Assembly: GCA_950295325.1 (NCBI GenBank)
Contig: OX485807.1
Coordinates: 51,140,796 to 51,204,795, forward strand
Direction of reading: 5' to 3'
Source of the DNA: Polytrichum commune
Lineage: Eukaryota > Streptophyta > Polytrichopsida > Polytrichales > Polytrichaceae
DNA: 64,000 bases
The notes beneath the pieces are model-generated. The model worked only from the letters and a program-made list of their open reading frames with translations. It ran no database searches and was not told where the DNA came from. Positions 29,699-41,900 of this stretch are shown here, piece by piece. The translations under genes and the position numbers were made by a program. Every line of letters starts with the position of its first letter. The stretch's first letter is position 1.

Positions 29699-30687
29699 TG
29701 ACAAACAAGATATTGTCCTCCTTGGAACCAAATTAGATTTTTGTGGTGCCTAAAGAAGACTTCTTTCTCTTCAAGGAGGAAAGATACATCTCTACTAATG
29801 AACCCATTCGTATTTGTGCACTTCCGATTTGCCCCATATAAATGCTAGTTTACAAATGACGTTCTCTAGAAATAAGCGTCTAAGCACATAGTGAAGGACA
29901 ACATCTTCCATGCATGACCACACAACGATTATGTGAGAGTAGTGACATAAATTCCCGTAACCTTGGATGAACTTTGAGGGCCCGTAGCTTAATATCCCTT
30001 CCAAGATTATCGTGTTCATTAAAATGTGTAATGGCCTTTTGTCTCACCCTTGGTGAAGAGCGACTACAAAGTTGATCATTGATGATGAGAGTGACCAACT
30101 TGAAGGACCTTGGTTGGGGTTGGTACTTAGGCCACACAAGGGTGATATAAACCTTAGAATCTTGTGAAGAAAATGCATCAGGAGAGCTCCCGATCCGAGA
30201 AACACATTTGTTGGGGAAATGTGGAACAAACAACATATAAATTAGTACTTCAAACTATTTGCATAGGTTTCAAACATATATTATGGGCAATTTTTTTTCT
30301 ATGGGCAACATGTATGGGCAACCAAATTTCCTCAAGCATACAAGAATTTTTTTAATACTACCTCTCTTGCCCGTACACGATAAAAACATTTGATAGTATT
30401 ATGAAAAACAATCTGTGGTTATAGGGCACCCTATGTCCACGGACATACAACCCATATTTCATGAGCATGCTCACATGAGCCAACTCATAAAAGAGTCTTT
30501 CTCCACATAGTGGATCTAGACAATCAAGAAGGGTGAAATGACACCTAAGCACGATGAACTAAGCCAACAAAATGTGACCCAAAATTCTTATTTTATGTTT
30601 TAGAGTTAGTTTGAAAGTAAGAGAAGTTGGTACCAAGTCCCCATAACATATCAAACTTGTCCATTTAACTTCTTCAAATGTGTACGG
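29699..30687. repeat. Duplicated intergenic DNA in unit 2
   Basis: This is a copy of 2676-3665. No gene is recognised. It runs up to the solo LTR at 30688. Confidence 0.6.
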
Positions 30688-31661
30688 TGTCGGGTAGAGA
30701 GGGGTCCGCCTTGGGAAAGCACTGGACTTCTGGCTGCAACTAGATTTTATCGGACCCGTCGAATCTTCTGGTCTTCAATCAAGTCTTTAGGTCTTCTAGT
30801 CTTCAATTTCTTCAATTTCTTCTAATCTTCAACCTCTTTCCCGTCGACCTATCCTGTTGCGGCTCTATATGGGTAAAGGGTAAGGGTAGTGTGATAAGAA
30901 ACCACGGGCTTCGGACGGGTAAAACGGGACGTCAGAACACGAGTTGACGTCCGAAAGATTGGCTCCTAAACTTTCAAACCCACGGTAACCAGCAATCGCG
31001 CCTCACCAGTGGGAACGACAGAAAACAACCTTGTGGGTGATCAATCCCACTTCGTTGTCACAAACAACCTTGTGGGTCATTAATCCCACTTCGTTGTCAC
31101 ACAGGAAACAAATTACGATGCAGAAATGAAATGCAACTAGCCTCCAAAACCGGCTTGGAATCACACACACAAGAAAAAGACAGCGTGCCACAAGCAACCA
31201 CACATTCGAGTCTTGAAGCCTTCAATTCTTCAATCTGTCCGTCTTCTATGGTCGGTCGAAGTCTCAGCTCTTCTTTTAAGAACCAACAGACTTCCTACAC
31301 TCAAACAAGCACAAATCTTGATTGCTAACTTCCAAAACAACAAGTGAGATCTCTCATGAATCACAAATCCCTCGTATTTTATTTCATATTCATCTCAAAA
31401 CAACTCACACCGTGAGCTTCGAATCCACTTCTCTTTACTTTTATCCTTTGGTAAAGGTAACTAAGAGTAAACTATGAGTAAATAAAAAGGTAAGCAACTT
31501 CTATCCACTTCTATCCTTAGGTAATGATAACTAAAATAAACTATGAGTAAATAAAAAGATAATCTACTTATATTCTTTATTATTTTTCTCCAAGACCAAG
31601 AATCACAATGCAATATTAAATACGTACACATCTATATAGTGTACGTATTTACATTACAACA
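30688..31661. mobile_element. Solo LTR, family 2
   Basis: A 974-bp insert begins TGTCGGG and ends ACAACA, the TG...CA signature. It is flanked by ACGG at 30684-30687 and 31662-31665. The unit 1 copy near 3660 reads TGTGTACGGCCCTCC uninterrupted. It contains a tandem duplication of about 40 bp (ACAACCTTGTGGGT...CCCACTTCGTTGTCAC, about 31025-31101) and a second AT-rich duplication near 31430-31560. It shares no sequence with the family 1 LTRs. Orientation is not determined. Confidence 0.8.
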
Positions 31662-31665
31662 ACGG

Positions 31666-33831
31666 CCCTCCACTAAAGGTGTACTAAGATACTAAAATTA
31701 TTATTGAGAAGGTTTATAATTTGTTCGGGACTCAAAATCTTTTCGAAAGGTACTTTTAGCTTTTTAGTCCCCAAAAAATAAAGCATGTCAGTATCATCAT
31801 CCACCATAGGTCCACATGGCCTTCCACCACATGGCCATTTGAATGGTATAAAGTGTCCATTCTTTTGCCACTACCAGAGTCCACCACCACTGCCATGATT
31901 GCCACCACCACCACTTGGCCATTTGAAAGGTATAAAGTGTTCATTCTTTTGCCACTACCACAGTCCACCACCATGGCCATGATTGCCACCACCACCACTT
32001 TGTCCATCGTATATAGATTTTTGAGATCCTCGTTATATAGTAATAGATTCTATAACCTTTCTCTAGTGTACAATTGCCCTAGAATGATTACATCTACCAA
32101 AATATCCAAGGATTGACAACAAACACCCATGATGGTTCACAAGGCATTGGTGACATGTGCCACACATCCTCTCCGATAATTCAAGTCATTGGGCCCCACA
32201 AAATTCGGCATATTCACAAAACTTGTCCATTACACCTCAAATCCATAAATAAAATATTTTGGTCGTCAACCAACATTTATTTGGGTGTGGCTTGTGAACA
32301 AATAACAACCAGATTGGTTTATTTATGCATTTTCTTAGCATGAGTTGCCATCGACAAGATGCAATGGATTGTTGCAATGAACTAATTTTCTTCTAGTAAT
32401 CGTAGGTTGCCTTGCAGGTATTGAACACTTTTGCCATTTCAAGATACACTCAATAATAGTATGCCACATTACAAATAGGTATAATGTGGGCATAGCAATT
32501 ACCTTCGTCTGACAGTAGAGGAGGTTGCACAACGTATCGAAGTTGTCCTTGACCCCTTTGTACGTGTACTAACTTAAGGCGGGCCTCCTTTGCGAGTGCA
32601 TTGTAGGTGAATGTCTTTGCTACACTAAGTCTAAGTTAGATGAAGCGAGTGTGTGAAAAACATGTGTGCTTAGGCAACATCACAATATTATCACCACTTA
32701 TCACCGCCTCCTCCAAGTAGTCTTATTTTGTTGACATCCTCATAGCCCCCCTCCCAGTCGATTTCTTAGCAGTCTGCTTTGTGCATCACATGAGATGCAT
32801 AATCAAGTTTGGTGGAGTGTGCATCACATGAGTTCCATAAACTAGTTTGATCGAAGCCTAGTAATCAACGTCTGAATTGATCCATCCACAACCATGTCGG
32901 ACGTGAACATGGCTGATCATGGAGCCCCAGTTGGCAACTCTTTCCTTTCCAACCATTTGTTTCTAAATCCCTTTCTTATGCTTTGAAAAGAGTAAGTTAC
33001 TGATGGGTAGTTAATCTCGCAAATTGGAGGAGCGACATGCTTGGAACGAAGGAACACATTGACAGATTGCCCGTGCACCATAGATACGATCTGCGTCTGC
33101 ATTAGAAAAGGTTTGCAGTTTTGAGTCAACTGTTGTTTTCAGATGTATTTAGAAGGAGCCATCCCCCTCAACACATATTTCTCACTTGTAGGGAACTGTG
33201 TAAAGTGTCTTAAAAGTCGTGGTTGTGAGTAGAAGACTTAAAGTTTATGTCTTAGAATCATCTAAATAGTGCTTACATTTAAGAAGGTTTTAGTAGAGCT
33301 TCAAACCCAGTTCTAAAGATGGACCTTCAGCCCTTGTGGGTGCTACAGGTCCAGGATGCCGAGACTCCCGCCGCGCCGTTCGAGGATTCAGCTGCGACTG
33401 CCAAAATGGGCGACATATAATTCGACGCTCTCGAGGCCGCGGCTCACGTGACATACCCAAACATGAAGATGGAGCACAAGGAGAGTCTCCCTGAGTTCCT
33501 TAACATGCATGTAAGTGGGGGCCGTTTCTTCCAAAAAGAATTCCCCCACATTGCAACCCTGGTCTTCCTTTCGAACGTAGATAGACCTTAAACAAAGCAT
33601 AGCTGATTTTTGAGCGAACCACTCTCGCCGACGTCAGAACGTCAGGTGTTCTCGAGATGTAAGCATATGCGGATTTGATCTCCATGATCACTTGGAGATG
33701 ATTCTGATGTACGAGAAAACGTAGAAAACTGGTTCTGCCGATTGAAAAATTCTAACCTGCCAAACACAATATGCATCAATCACTGCAACATTGCTGTATC
33801 TGAGGACCTTCTAGACTGCTGTTGATAAGTT
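31666..33831. repeat. Duplicated intergenic DNA with CCA minisatellite
   Basis: This is a copy of about 3665-8150 without the hAT MITE and the long solo LTR, so it gives the empty sites for both (near 32540 and 33515). The CCA-rich minisatellite is at about 31825-32005. No intact gene is seen. Confidence 0.65.
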
Positions 33832-34149
33832 ATTCTGTGCATGGCAGATCAACAATGTTGGTGACCCTTTCAATGAGGAGCGGGCAGTGCTGGACTACTT
33901 TGCGTTGCTGTGGAATGCAAAATCTACCCATGACGATGGAACCCCAGGCAAGCCCGGGGTCGATCAGATGGATTCCTATTAATTGGGGTCACTGCTTCTC
34001 CGGCACGGATAGCTCCGATTGGACTTACAACCTTCACCCATGACTACCTGGCAGGCAAAGTGTTGTTGCATGACAAAAATATGAAGCATGTGTATACGAA
34101 TGGAACAGTGGACTTCCATTTGTACCACAGGAGCTTGTTTGTTGTCTAA
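33832..34149 (+). pseudogene. Serine/histidine decarboxylase-like pseudogene fragment, unit 2
   Basis: This is the second copy of the fragment at 8137-8483. It reads AWQINNVGDPFNE, then ERAVLDYFALLWNAKSTHDD, then the YLAGKVLLHDKNMKH stretch, with a TAA after MDSY as in unit 1. It keeps the VLDYFA codons that unit 1 lost, but lacks 30 bp that in unit 1 encode the GTNRSYSKFE stretch. Both indels keep the frame. Together the two copies give a better match to the NN-GDPF-E...FE..VLD.FA.LW pattern than either alone. Confidence 0.6.
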
Positions 34150-34938
34150 GGGCCACTTCACACACGAGCCAAGAGCCGTGACCATGAAAATGTGAGAGCC
34201 CGAAAAAAAGTGTCCAAAGGCTATCCCAAGACACCTCCAACATCATGTAGTGTGGTCATGGACCCTCCAGCTTAGTGTGAAGACATATGTGACCAACTCC
34301 TTAACCAAATGTTATTTCAATGAATTTATATTCATGCCGGTCCTCACACATGATAAAATAGAATATTAAATCAATGCTTGTGAGTGTTTGGAGTAATATG
34401 GTCTTCTAATTTTGTGTTAGGCCTATCTTCCAGAGGTGATTTTTGAGAGTAGTCCAAGTGAACATGAAACATGATCCATTTGATGCCATGTAGGAATCCA
34501 TGTAGACTTTACATCCATCTTGCATTCACATACTCATGTTGGTCCCTCAAGCGTAGTGTGAAGCAAACTTGACCGCTCAGCCTTTTCAACCAATGAGAGT
34601 GCTTGAAGTGTAATGGACACGGGCACTCAGTCTCGTGTGTGAAAGTGACCCTAATTTTCTGTCATTGAGGACTACATAGGTCTGTAAAGCACTTTATGGT
34701 GAGGAGCTACGAAACATCACCCTGACACGTGTAATGAAATCTCATTCCCGAATTTCAGAATGACGTAGTAAAACACGGAAGCAAGGTCGAGCCAAGCTCC
34801 CCGCCTCAAATGCATCTAGCAACCCAAGATGAACCACATGATATTCTCCCTTGTACTGTATCTTATTATTAACCCCTAAATGCTCAAGGACCTAAAAAGT
34901 GGTTGCCAGCAATCTATAATTTACACTTGTCCTCCCAT
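34150..34938. repeat. Upstream region of gene C
   Basis: This is a copy of 8484-9263. No gene is seen and no clear promoter element could be placed. Confidence 0.55.
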
Positions 34939-35233
34939 ATGACATGCTCCACCATGGCTTACCTGATCTTTCTGCTGTTGAATTTTGTGTCTGGAGGTGA
35001 GTCGTTTCCAAAGTGTAGGGCGCGTCAAGCTCTATCCCGAATTTCCTGTACAGCTCAACCCTTCCGATCTTGCAACCTCACATCTGGTGAGAAGTGTAAA
35101 CTGTCAGCTATTCGCTTTTTGATCGTGATATCTTTGAAGCTGGCGAGCTGAATTCACATGCTTCCATAACTGTTTATGAGTTTATGGTGTCGTTCATCTC
35201 TTGCTCCTTGCAGCGGGCGTGGTAGTCAATTGA
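34939..35233 (+). promoter_or_regulatory. Spliced 5' leader of gene C with conserved short ORF
   Basis: The ATG at 34939 reads MTCSTMAYLIFLLLNF to the donor GGAG|GTGAGT (exon end 34996). It resumes after CTCCTTGCAG at 35214 and ends at TGA 35231-35233. The predicted peptide length is the same 25 residues as in A, with three differences from it. Confidence 0.5.
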
Positions 35234-35394
35234 AGAGTGCTCGTGATGCGGAACGATGGCAACCAGGTACGTAGTGATCATCCCACACTCGCCAGTTCAG
35301 TCCTCAACCTTCTGATGTGCATTTACTGTTCTTTGATGTTAAGAGGAACAAAGCCTCTCCGATGGTGGCTTATGTGATGAAACTCATGGTGCAG

Positions 35395-35979
35395 GGTGGA
35401 CCAAGTGGCGGAACCTAAAACACAGTTTTTCTGAATCACAGTGGTGCTCAGAAGGACTTTGTCGAGCAGCTCTGCGTCGATCTTGAGAGGGTGTCGTACA
35501 TCCCCTTCTTTGATAAAAAGCCTGCGAGCTTGGAAAAGGGCGCCCTTTTTCCAGACCCTCTTTTTGATGCCATTCGAAAATGCCGGCTGTTTGTTCTTGT
35601 GCTGTCCGAAGATTTTTTTACTAGCACAAAATGGCCAATGATGGAGCTCGCTGCAGCTGTAGTAGCAGCCCATAGTGAAAATCCCAACCTCAAGTTACTC
35701 CCTCTCTTTTTCAAAATTTTTGTTCCAGAATTCAAGGTGAAGAAGAGGCGTGCCGTTTGGTTTGAACGTTGGACGGATTGGGCGTCCGAGACTTCGAGAA
35801 TCGATGTAACGAAGTGGAAGGAAGCTTTGAAGGTGGTGGAGGTGTGGAATGGCATCCAGTTTACGGCGGGCATGGGGGAAGTCGCGTACATGAAGCTCAT
35901 TGTTGAAACTGTTTGCAGAATTTGCCCGAACAGCGTGTTTGATGTTTCTGGTGTCGTGGGGAGGGAAAGATTCCGTTAG
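35395..35979 (+). pseudogene. Gene C TIR exon, frameshifted and stopped
   Basis: The start of the domain (CCTAAAACACAG..., where A has CCTAAACACACA) is one base short and hits TGA at once. The frame then continues as IPFFDKKPASLEKGALFP, LFVLVLSEDFF and TKWPMMELAAAV. One extra codon occurs in the AAAVVAAHSENP loop. The 3' half is the KVKKRRAVW version shared with B. The last codon is TAG, where A and D have CAG. Confidence 0.9.
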
Positions 35980-36908
35980 GTATTTATGCATCTTCTGCAC
36001 ATCCTAGACTCCTCTTACATCGCAAGTATACATCATCCTGTTATAGCAAAACTAGGATGTTGTCTGGAATAAGCCAAACTTGTGGCATTTTCGTTTTCCT
36101 ACCTCAAGGTTTGGTCTTTTCTCTCATGGTTTCCTTGCGTCAAAACTGAGATGTTAGGACACATACTATTCAACAATTTTCTTGAGTCTTACCGTTGCCT
36201 CTAGAGATGTAGCAGAAACTCAAGGGAAGGATCTACTCTGTGGAACTGATATGGTCAGGCAGTGGCGATGTCATGGAAGGAAGGTGGCTCCTTCCCAAGC
36301 AGATAGATTAATTTGGATAGTCCTTGGTGAAAGTGCTCGCCACCATTTGGCTCTTGCCGCATGTGTGATTTGTTTTCAATTTCATTGTAGTAGTTTCAAT
36401 GTTTCTTTTTGATTAGCATTGTATTGAGAATGTCACTTTTAGAAGCTTTGGATGACTATCTCCCCTGATTCGTAGTCTATAGATTAACTGAACCGGTTAC
36501 CATTGTCTATAAAAGCTTTCAATAACTATCTCTCTTTTTCTTGTTATTGGTTTACTGGTTACCCTCATCTGTGAGTGTTGTTTGAGCATCGATACTTACA
36601 AGGATAGCATGCTCTTATAAGCAACTTTCGCTCTTGTCATTATTGAAAACACAACTTGGAATTGTCGGAAATGAACCAAGCACAAAATGAGGTTCATTGC
36701 TTATTCTATGATGCATTTGCCAATCTGTGTTGTTGCATGCTTGGTTATGGTAGGAGATGGTAACCAGAGCATTGTGAGCATTCTTCTGGAATTCCTTGGA
36801 ATCAAAGACAAAAGTCAACCATCTGCTTTGTATCTTCTTGAAACCATGAGGAGCATCCAATCGTGGGACATAGCTGACCGGTGTTTGACAACATGTGGTC
36901 TCTGACAG

Positions 36909-37184
36909 ATTGTTTCTAATAAGTTCGCCGACCTAAAACCCAATTTGAAACGTGAACTAAAACGTGAAACCCAATGCGGCCTCAAAGCTCCTCATATTGG
37001 TTTGTTTGGCATGGGCGGTCTCGGGAAGACAACTTTATGTAAGGTCATGTGCAACCATTACTTTGCGGAATTTGGAGGAAATGTCATTCACATCGACCTG
37101 AACTTGAATACCATTGTGGAACATCACAGAAGGGTGATTGCAAAATTAGGTGGAGCAACTAAAAAAAAAACTGATACCGATCAG
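36909..37184 (+). pseudogene. Gene C P-loop exon
   Basis: The 92-codon exon is open and includes PNLKREL (A-type insertion), GLFGMGGLGKTTLCK and HYFAEFGGNVIHIDLN. Near the end it has AAAAAAAAAACTG, giving KKKTDTDQ where A has QTIIDPDE. Splice sites are intact (CAG|GTGAGA donor). Confidence 0.85.
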
Positions 37185-37511
37185 GTGAGAAATGACTTGA
37201 GGTTTTATTTACATAGCCACTCCTAGGGTAAGGAGGATTTTGGGATTTTGAGTGCCTTCTGATTTTTCTCCATAGATTCTGGTTTGTAAAGCAGGCATAG
37301 ATTGCATTATTGTTATCAAGGAATGGCTTACCGATGAATTACCTAACAGTGGGATTTGGGGATTGGGATGAATGAAATTCTTAAGTGGTAAAAGATGATA
37401 TTTCTTACTTGTAAGGTTATGTATAGATGACCCCATCTTCTTAGAGAGGCAAACTTGAAGGATGGTGTCAGATGAAGCACTACTAACAATGACCACTTCA
37501 AATTTTCTTAG

Positions 37512-38164
37512 GGACATCTGCGGCTGAAAACTCTACTCTCCATGCACAAGGTTTTTCTTGCTCTGGACAATGTGACAGATGCTCCAGAGATTTTGGAGGA
37601 AGTGTTGTGGTATTTATCGGTCTCCTATGGTGTGGGTAGTATGATATTGGTAACCTCACGCAGTCTTGAAGTTCTTCTTTCTAAGCTCCGAATTGCAAAA
37701 AACCATTGCTTGGAGGTCCCTGATCTAAATGAAACAGAGGCAATTTCTTTATTCCTTCAAGCAGATCCATCAAACAAGCATGTGGAATTGTCTTCTTATA
37801 GTGGTGATGAGCAAAATCGAGTTGTGGAGGGTGTTCAGAAGGCGTTTTTCTCAAGGAAAGTGAGACCAGGCGAACAATTTCACCCATTGGCACTGAAGGC
37901 ACTTGCGTCTAGGTTGGGTATACTCATTGATAAACAGAGCAATGGCGCAAGACCCTAGCAAATTTGGATTTGAAATTTACCTAACACAAGGATCACCCTA
38001 TCTTCTCAATCTTGGGATCCTCCTTTGAGATGTGACCAGAGGAAGAGAAACTCATCTTTATGGATGTAGCCCTTTTCAAGCCATCTCGTGCCATTGGCAA
38101 GGAGGATATTTGCAAATGGTTAAGCCTTGTGCACCAGTTGCCATACGAAGACATTGAAGAGCAT
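37512..38164 (+). pseudogene. Gene C NB-ARC core exon, frameshifted
   Basis: KVFLALDNVTDAPEI and GSMILVTSRSLEVL are intact. A single C is missing in GATAAACAGAGC at about 37935, so the frame stops at 37958. Downstream, TGA at 38033-38035 replaces TTA in the original frame. At 653 bp the exon is one base shorter than in A, B and D. Confidence 0.9.
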
Positions 38165-38273
38165 GTGAGTTTTACCAATGAAGTTTGAAACAGAGAATTT
38201 GTGATTCAATTGATTTTGAGCATGTCATGAAATGGATGGACTTTGAATAGTGTATGTGTTTGTGGTTGTGCAG

Positions 38274-41180
38274 CTCAGGAGTTTAAGAACAAAGTCCCTC
38301 TTAGAAGCGGGTTCAGGTGATGAAGAGATAAAGCCCGTAAATATGGACGAAGGTGCAAGCACATCTATTGGAGGCCTGCAAGAGATGGAAATGTACTCAG
38401 GCTCTGAGGTTGTGGTGCATGACTTGTATATTGAATTTGCAAAGCTGGAGTGTAAGGGGGGTTCTCTTGACAAGATTGAGTGTTTTGCTCATGAAGACTG
38501 CGATGATGTCCCACGTCAAATGCAAGGATTTCCGTCAGGAGGTCAACATTGGCCCTTGAAGAGGATTGCCCTTATTCGCGGGAAGTTGCAGAGTCTAAGT
38601 GAATGCAGGTTTGGTGAATATTACAAGAATGTGGTGGTGTTGAAGTTGGAATACCTTACAACATTGATTGACTTGAACATGGAGGGTATGATTTGGTTGG
38701 CCAGCGTGGACATTTTCCATTGCGATGAGCTCCGTAACATACATGGATTGGATAAACTAACGAGGTTGGTATGGTTACGAGTGGCAAGGTGTGAGAAGTT
38801 AGAAGTTCTTCCCAATCTGCAAGATTTACGTAAATTGAAGCATCCTGAGGTCCGAAATACAAGCCAAGAACTATGTCCAATCATCTCCAACTGCCCACAT
38901 TTGCATGAGCTAAGATTGAGCGGGCACGAGGTTGTCAAAGATCTATCGAATATTCAAGCATTGGGTGCCCTACGAAAGGTGATGATCGAGTGGTGTCCTA
39001 AACTTTGTACATTGCCAATGCTCCAAGGATTTTCGCGGCTGCATGAGTTGTATGTATTGGACTGTCCTGAACTTGGTGGGGTGATGGAGATTGGGGGTCT
39101 AGTAGCTTTGAGAAAGCTACAAATAAGAGGGATCGACATAACAGAGTTGGGTGGTGTTGGCTTGATGAGAGACTTGTGCCATCTCATATGTGAGCATTGT
39201 CCCCTTCTACATAAGTTATCTGACAAGATTGGTGCATTGACAAAATTAACGTTGTTAAGGTTATCAAAGTGTCCCAAACTTGATGGGGTGTTAGCAGTGG
39301 GAAGCCTAGTAGCTCTTGAGAAGCTGCATTTGACGGACATTGCAATCACAGAGTTAAATGGGGTTTGCAAGTTGAGATGCTTGTGCGAACTTGTTTGGTG
39401 TTCAGATCCCATCTGAATCCCCAAATTGAGATGTCAGCTGTCGGATGTGGGTGGATTGACAGAATTGACCAAATTGACAAAATTATGCATAGGGGATGAT
39501 TGTAAGAGTTTCAGCATTGAAGATTTGAGAGCTTTGCAACGCATCAGGAACTTTCTACAAGGTGAGGTGCATTGCGACATTGGTGACGTGAATCATGTGA
39601 TGGAAATTATGACACAAGAGGCTAGTATGGTCAAATTGGACGAAAGACGAGTACGGTCTTTTATTATGGTGCAAAGCGCATTTGATGTGGTTGAAGAAAC
39701 TGAACTTGGCAATGACACCATTGATAATGCCAATATGATTCCACATCTGACTGTAAGGGACCTGGAATTCCAACAAACGCTACGGTTCTTCTATGGAGTT
39801 AGTCTTTACCATGTGAGTGAGTGCATCCCAGGCACAGGAAGTCCCATGAGGATTGTTCCGTTTACAGAAGACATTTTCCAAGGCCCAAGTAGACCTGACT
39901 TGAGTACAATGCATTTCAAGAACATCGCTAAATTGTATTTGGATGACCTTGAGAATGGGCATTTGCAACTCATTGGGATGAAATGTTTGTCAAAATTATA
40001 CATCCGCAGATGCAAGAGATTGGTGAGGCCAGTCATACTTGAGGCCATGATGGCATTGGAAGATGTTGAAATGTTAGAGTGTGAATATTTGGATGATGAT
40101 TGTAGTGCTCTTAGGATTCGAGAGTGCGCACAGCTTCGGTGTGTTACAATTATGGGATGCGGCGAGCTGAGGCCTATTTTTGTTTCTGAAGTTGGGAGTA
40201 ATCATGACTTTCAAAACCTGCCTATTTTAGACATCTCCAACATTCAAATCCGTCCTGGGGTGGGTATTGAGTGGTGTCACAACATGCACGTAAAGGTGAA
40301 TATTAGTAGCCGTAATAATTACTATTATGCCACTTTTAATACGTATGAGAGGAACCCTTGGTTGTGGATCTTTGAGTTGTATATTTTGGGCGTTGTTCCT
40401 GCACTTGACAGTGATGTGATGATGTTTATACCAGATCATTTTGGTTCCCTTGGCATTACAAGTGATACCTGGCAATTATCTTGTTGGACATGCATAGTAT
40501 TGCAAAGTACATCTACTTTGCCAGAAGAAAATTTCGTAAATAAATTTGATGCTATCCTAGGGGGGTTTTCTATTCACAATATTGCCATGAGATTTGCGAA
40601 GCAAGAATTTGAAACAGCATTATGTTTCTTCTATGGAGTACGTTGTAAGCAAGTCCTGCAATTCCTCCCTGACGATTGGAATCCCATCAGAGTTTTTTCC
40701 TTCACAGGGGACAAGTTTCAAATCCAAAACCAAGAGGACGTGAATTTGCGACTTGGCGGGATCACCACACTTTGCTTAAATGGTGTAGAGTTTTACAAGG
40801 GCTTCTCAGGCTTGAAATGTCTAAGTAGATTGGTTGTCCGGAATACAAAATCAGGGACAATCCCCATTTGGCACATGGAATCATTGGAATACATCAAGTT
40901 GGTGGACGTATCATACGAAAGGGGTGGTGCAGCACTAAGGACTGAACGTTGCCAACGACTTCGAGAGGTGGTACTTGAAAAATGCTTCAATGTGTGCACG
41001 GTGTTCGATATACAAAGCATTTATACAGATAGAGATTACAACCTACAGAAGCTATTTATCAAAGATTGTCCAGATCTTGTTGACATTTATAATGGCTTAG
41101 GCATTGATTGTATCCCCGAGCTTGAAGAAGTGCAAGTCATAAATTGTCCACTGTGGGGCAGAGTCCGGGGAGTTCTGTAG
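38274..41180 (+). pseudogene. Gene C LRR exon with one nonsense codon
   Basis: The exon starts LRSLRTKSLLEAG, carries SEVVVHDLYIEFAK, and runs 969 codons in one frame with a single TGA at 39414-39416, where the other copies have CGA (Arg). From about 40170 the sequence diverges from A, B and D (GCGELRPIFVSEVGSNH, then HNMHVKVNISSRNN). It ends with CPDLVDIYNGLG and CPLWGRVRG. It gives the best view of the full LRR region, about 40 repeat-like segments long. Confidence 0.85.
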
Positions 41181-41491
41181 AGAAAACGGCTAATTGCCGA
41201 GCTTTCTGGACGTGGCTCGGATTTTTCAATTATTACCCGGAAGTGGGTCTAGAGAGTGCAAAATTTTCGGTTGATAGCTCCCATTTTCTAATGTATTTAG
41301 GCAATTAGTCGACATTTTTTTTTTCATTCATGCAATTTCCGAAAGGTCTAAAGTGGGGTCGCTTTTATATTTTGGTGGTGAATGTGTCATTGTCATTTAT
41401 TCTTTTTTTTTTCAAGTGTTTAGGGTTAAACAATGTGGGCATTCACTCTCCATTTTTTTCGTCTAAATAGTATCCTTAGCAGGAGTTGAAC
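41181..41491. other. Insert-derived DNA after gene C
   Basis: This is the start of a compound insertion (about 41155-42835) that separates the end of the C LRR from its tail. It has T-rich stretches and no coding region. A further GTCCGCCGTGAAAATAAAT / TTTGCCGTGG segment near 42590-42635 resembles the GGCTAATTGCCGAGC / TAGTCGACA segment here only loosely. Confidence 0.4.
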
Positions 41492-41900
41492 CACGGGTAG
41501 ATCACTCCATTGTCAAGTTGAACACCACGTGCGGCCAAAAAAAATCTTCTTTTGGTAAGTTGCACCACCAAAATGGGTCAAAATTTTATCAAATTTTTTT
41601 CATGAGTAGATATACACAGTCTCTATGACACAGTTAAAAGTGATAACTAAATTTGATGATTTGTTTTTTTCATAAAACATACCATTTCTAACTAGAATGA
41701 CACATAATTGAACTAAAACAATTACTAAAAAAATAAAGATGACTAAAATTTTCAAAAAAGTATGCAAAAGATACTATCAATGGTTATGTATATGTAGAAA
41801 AAATATCATAAATTTTAAAATTATATATGACATGTAATATAGGGGTAGCAAACTTTGTCCGCACGTGGTGTCAACTTGACAATGAAGTGACCTCCCCGTG
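41492..41900. mobile_element. hAT-type MITE, second CACGGGTAG family member
   Basis: A 409-bp insert is flanked by the 8-bp duplication AGTTGAAC (41484-41491 and 41901-41908). Its termini are CACGGGTAGATCACTCCATT and a matching inverted end finishing CTCCCCGTG, with the repeat extending about 40 bp to CACCACGTGCGG. It has the same terminal family as the element at 10514-11064. The interior is AT-rich and non-coding. Confidence 0.9.

Larger units (their letters stand above)
35256..41180 (+). pseudogene. TNL receptor C, multiply disrupted pseudogene
   Basis: C has the complete exon plan: start exon 35256-35266, TIR 35395-35979, P-loop exon 36909-37184, NB-ARC exon 37512-38164 and LRR 38274-41180. 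Lesions are a net 1-nt loss at about 35418-35430, TAG at 35977-35979, a 1-nt loss near 37935, TGA at 38033-38035 and TGA at 39414-39416. Its LRR is otherwise open to a TAG at 41178-41180, the longest LRR exon in the cluster without frameshift. The C-terminal residues after CPLWG differ from D because another insertion follows. Confidence 0.9.
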
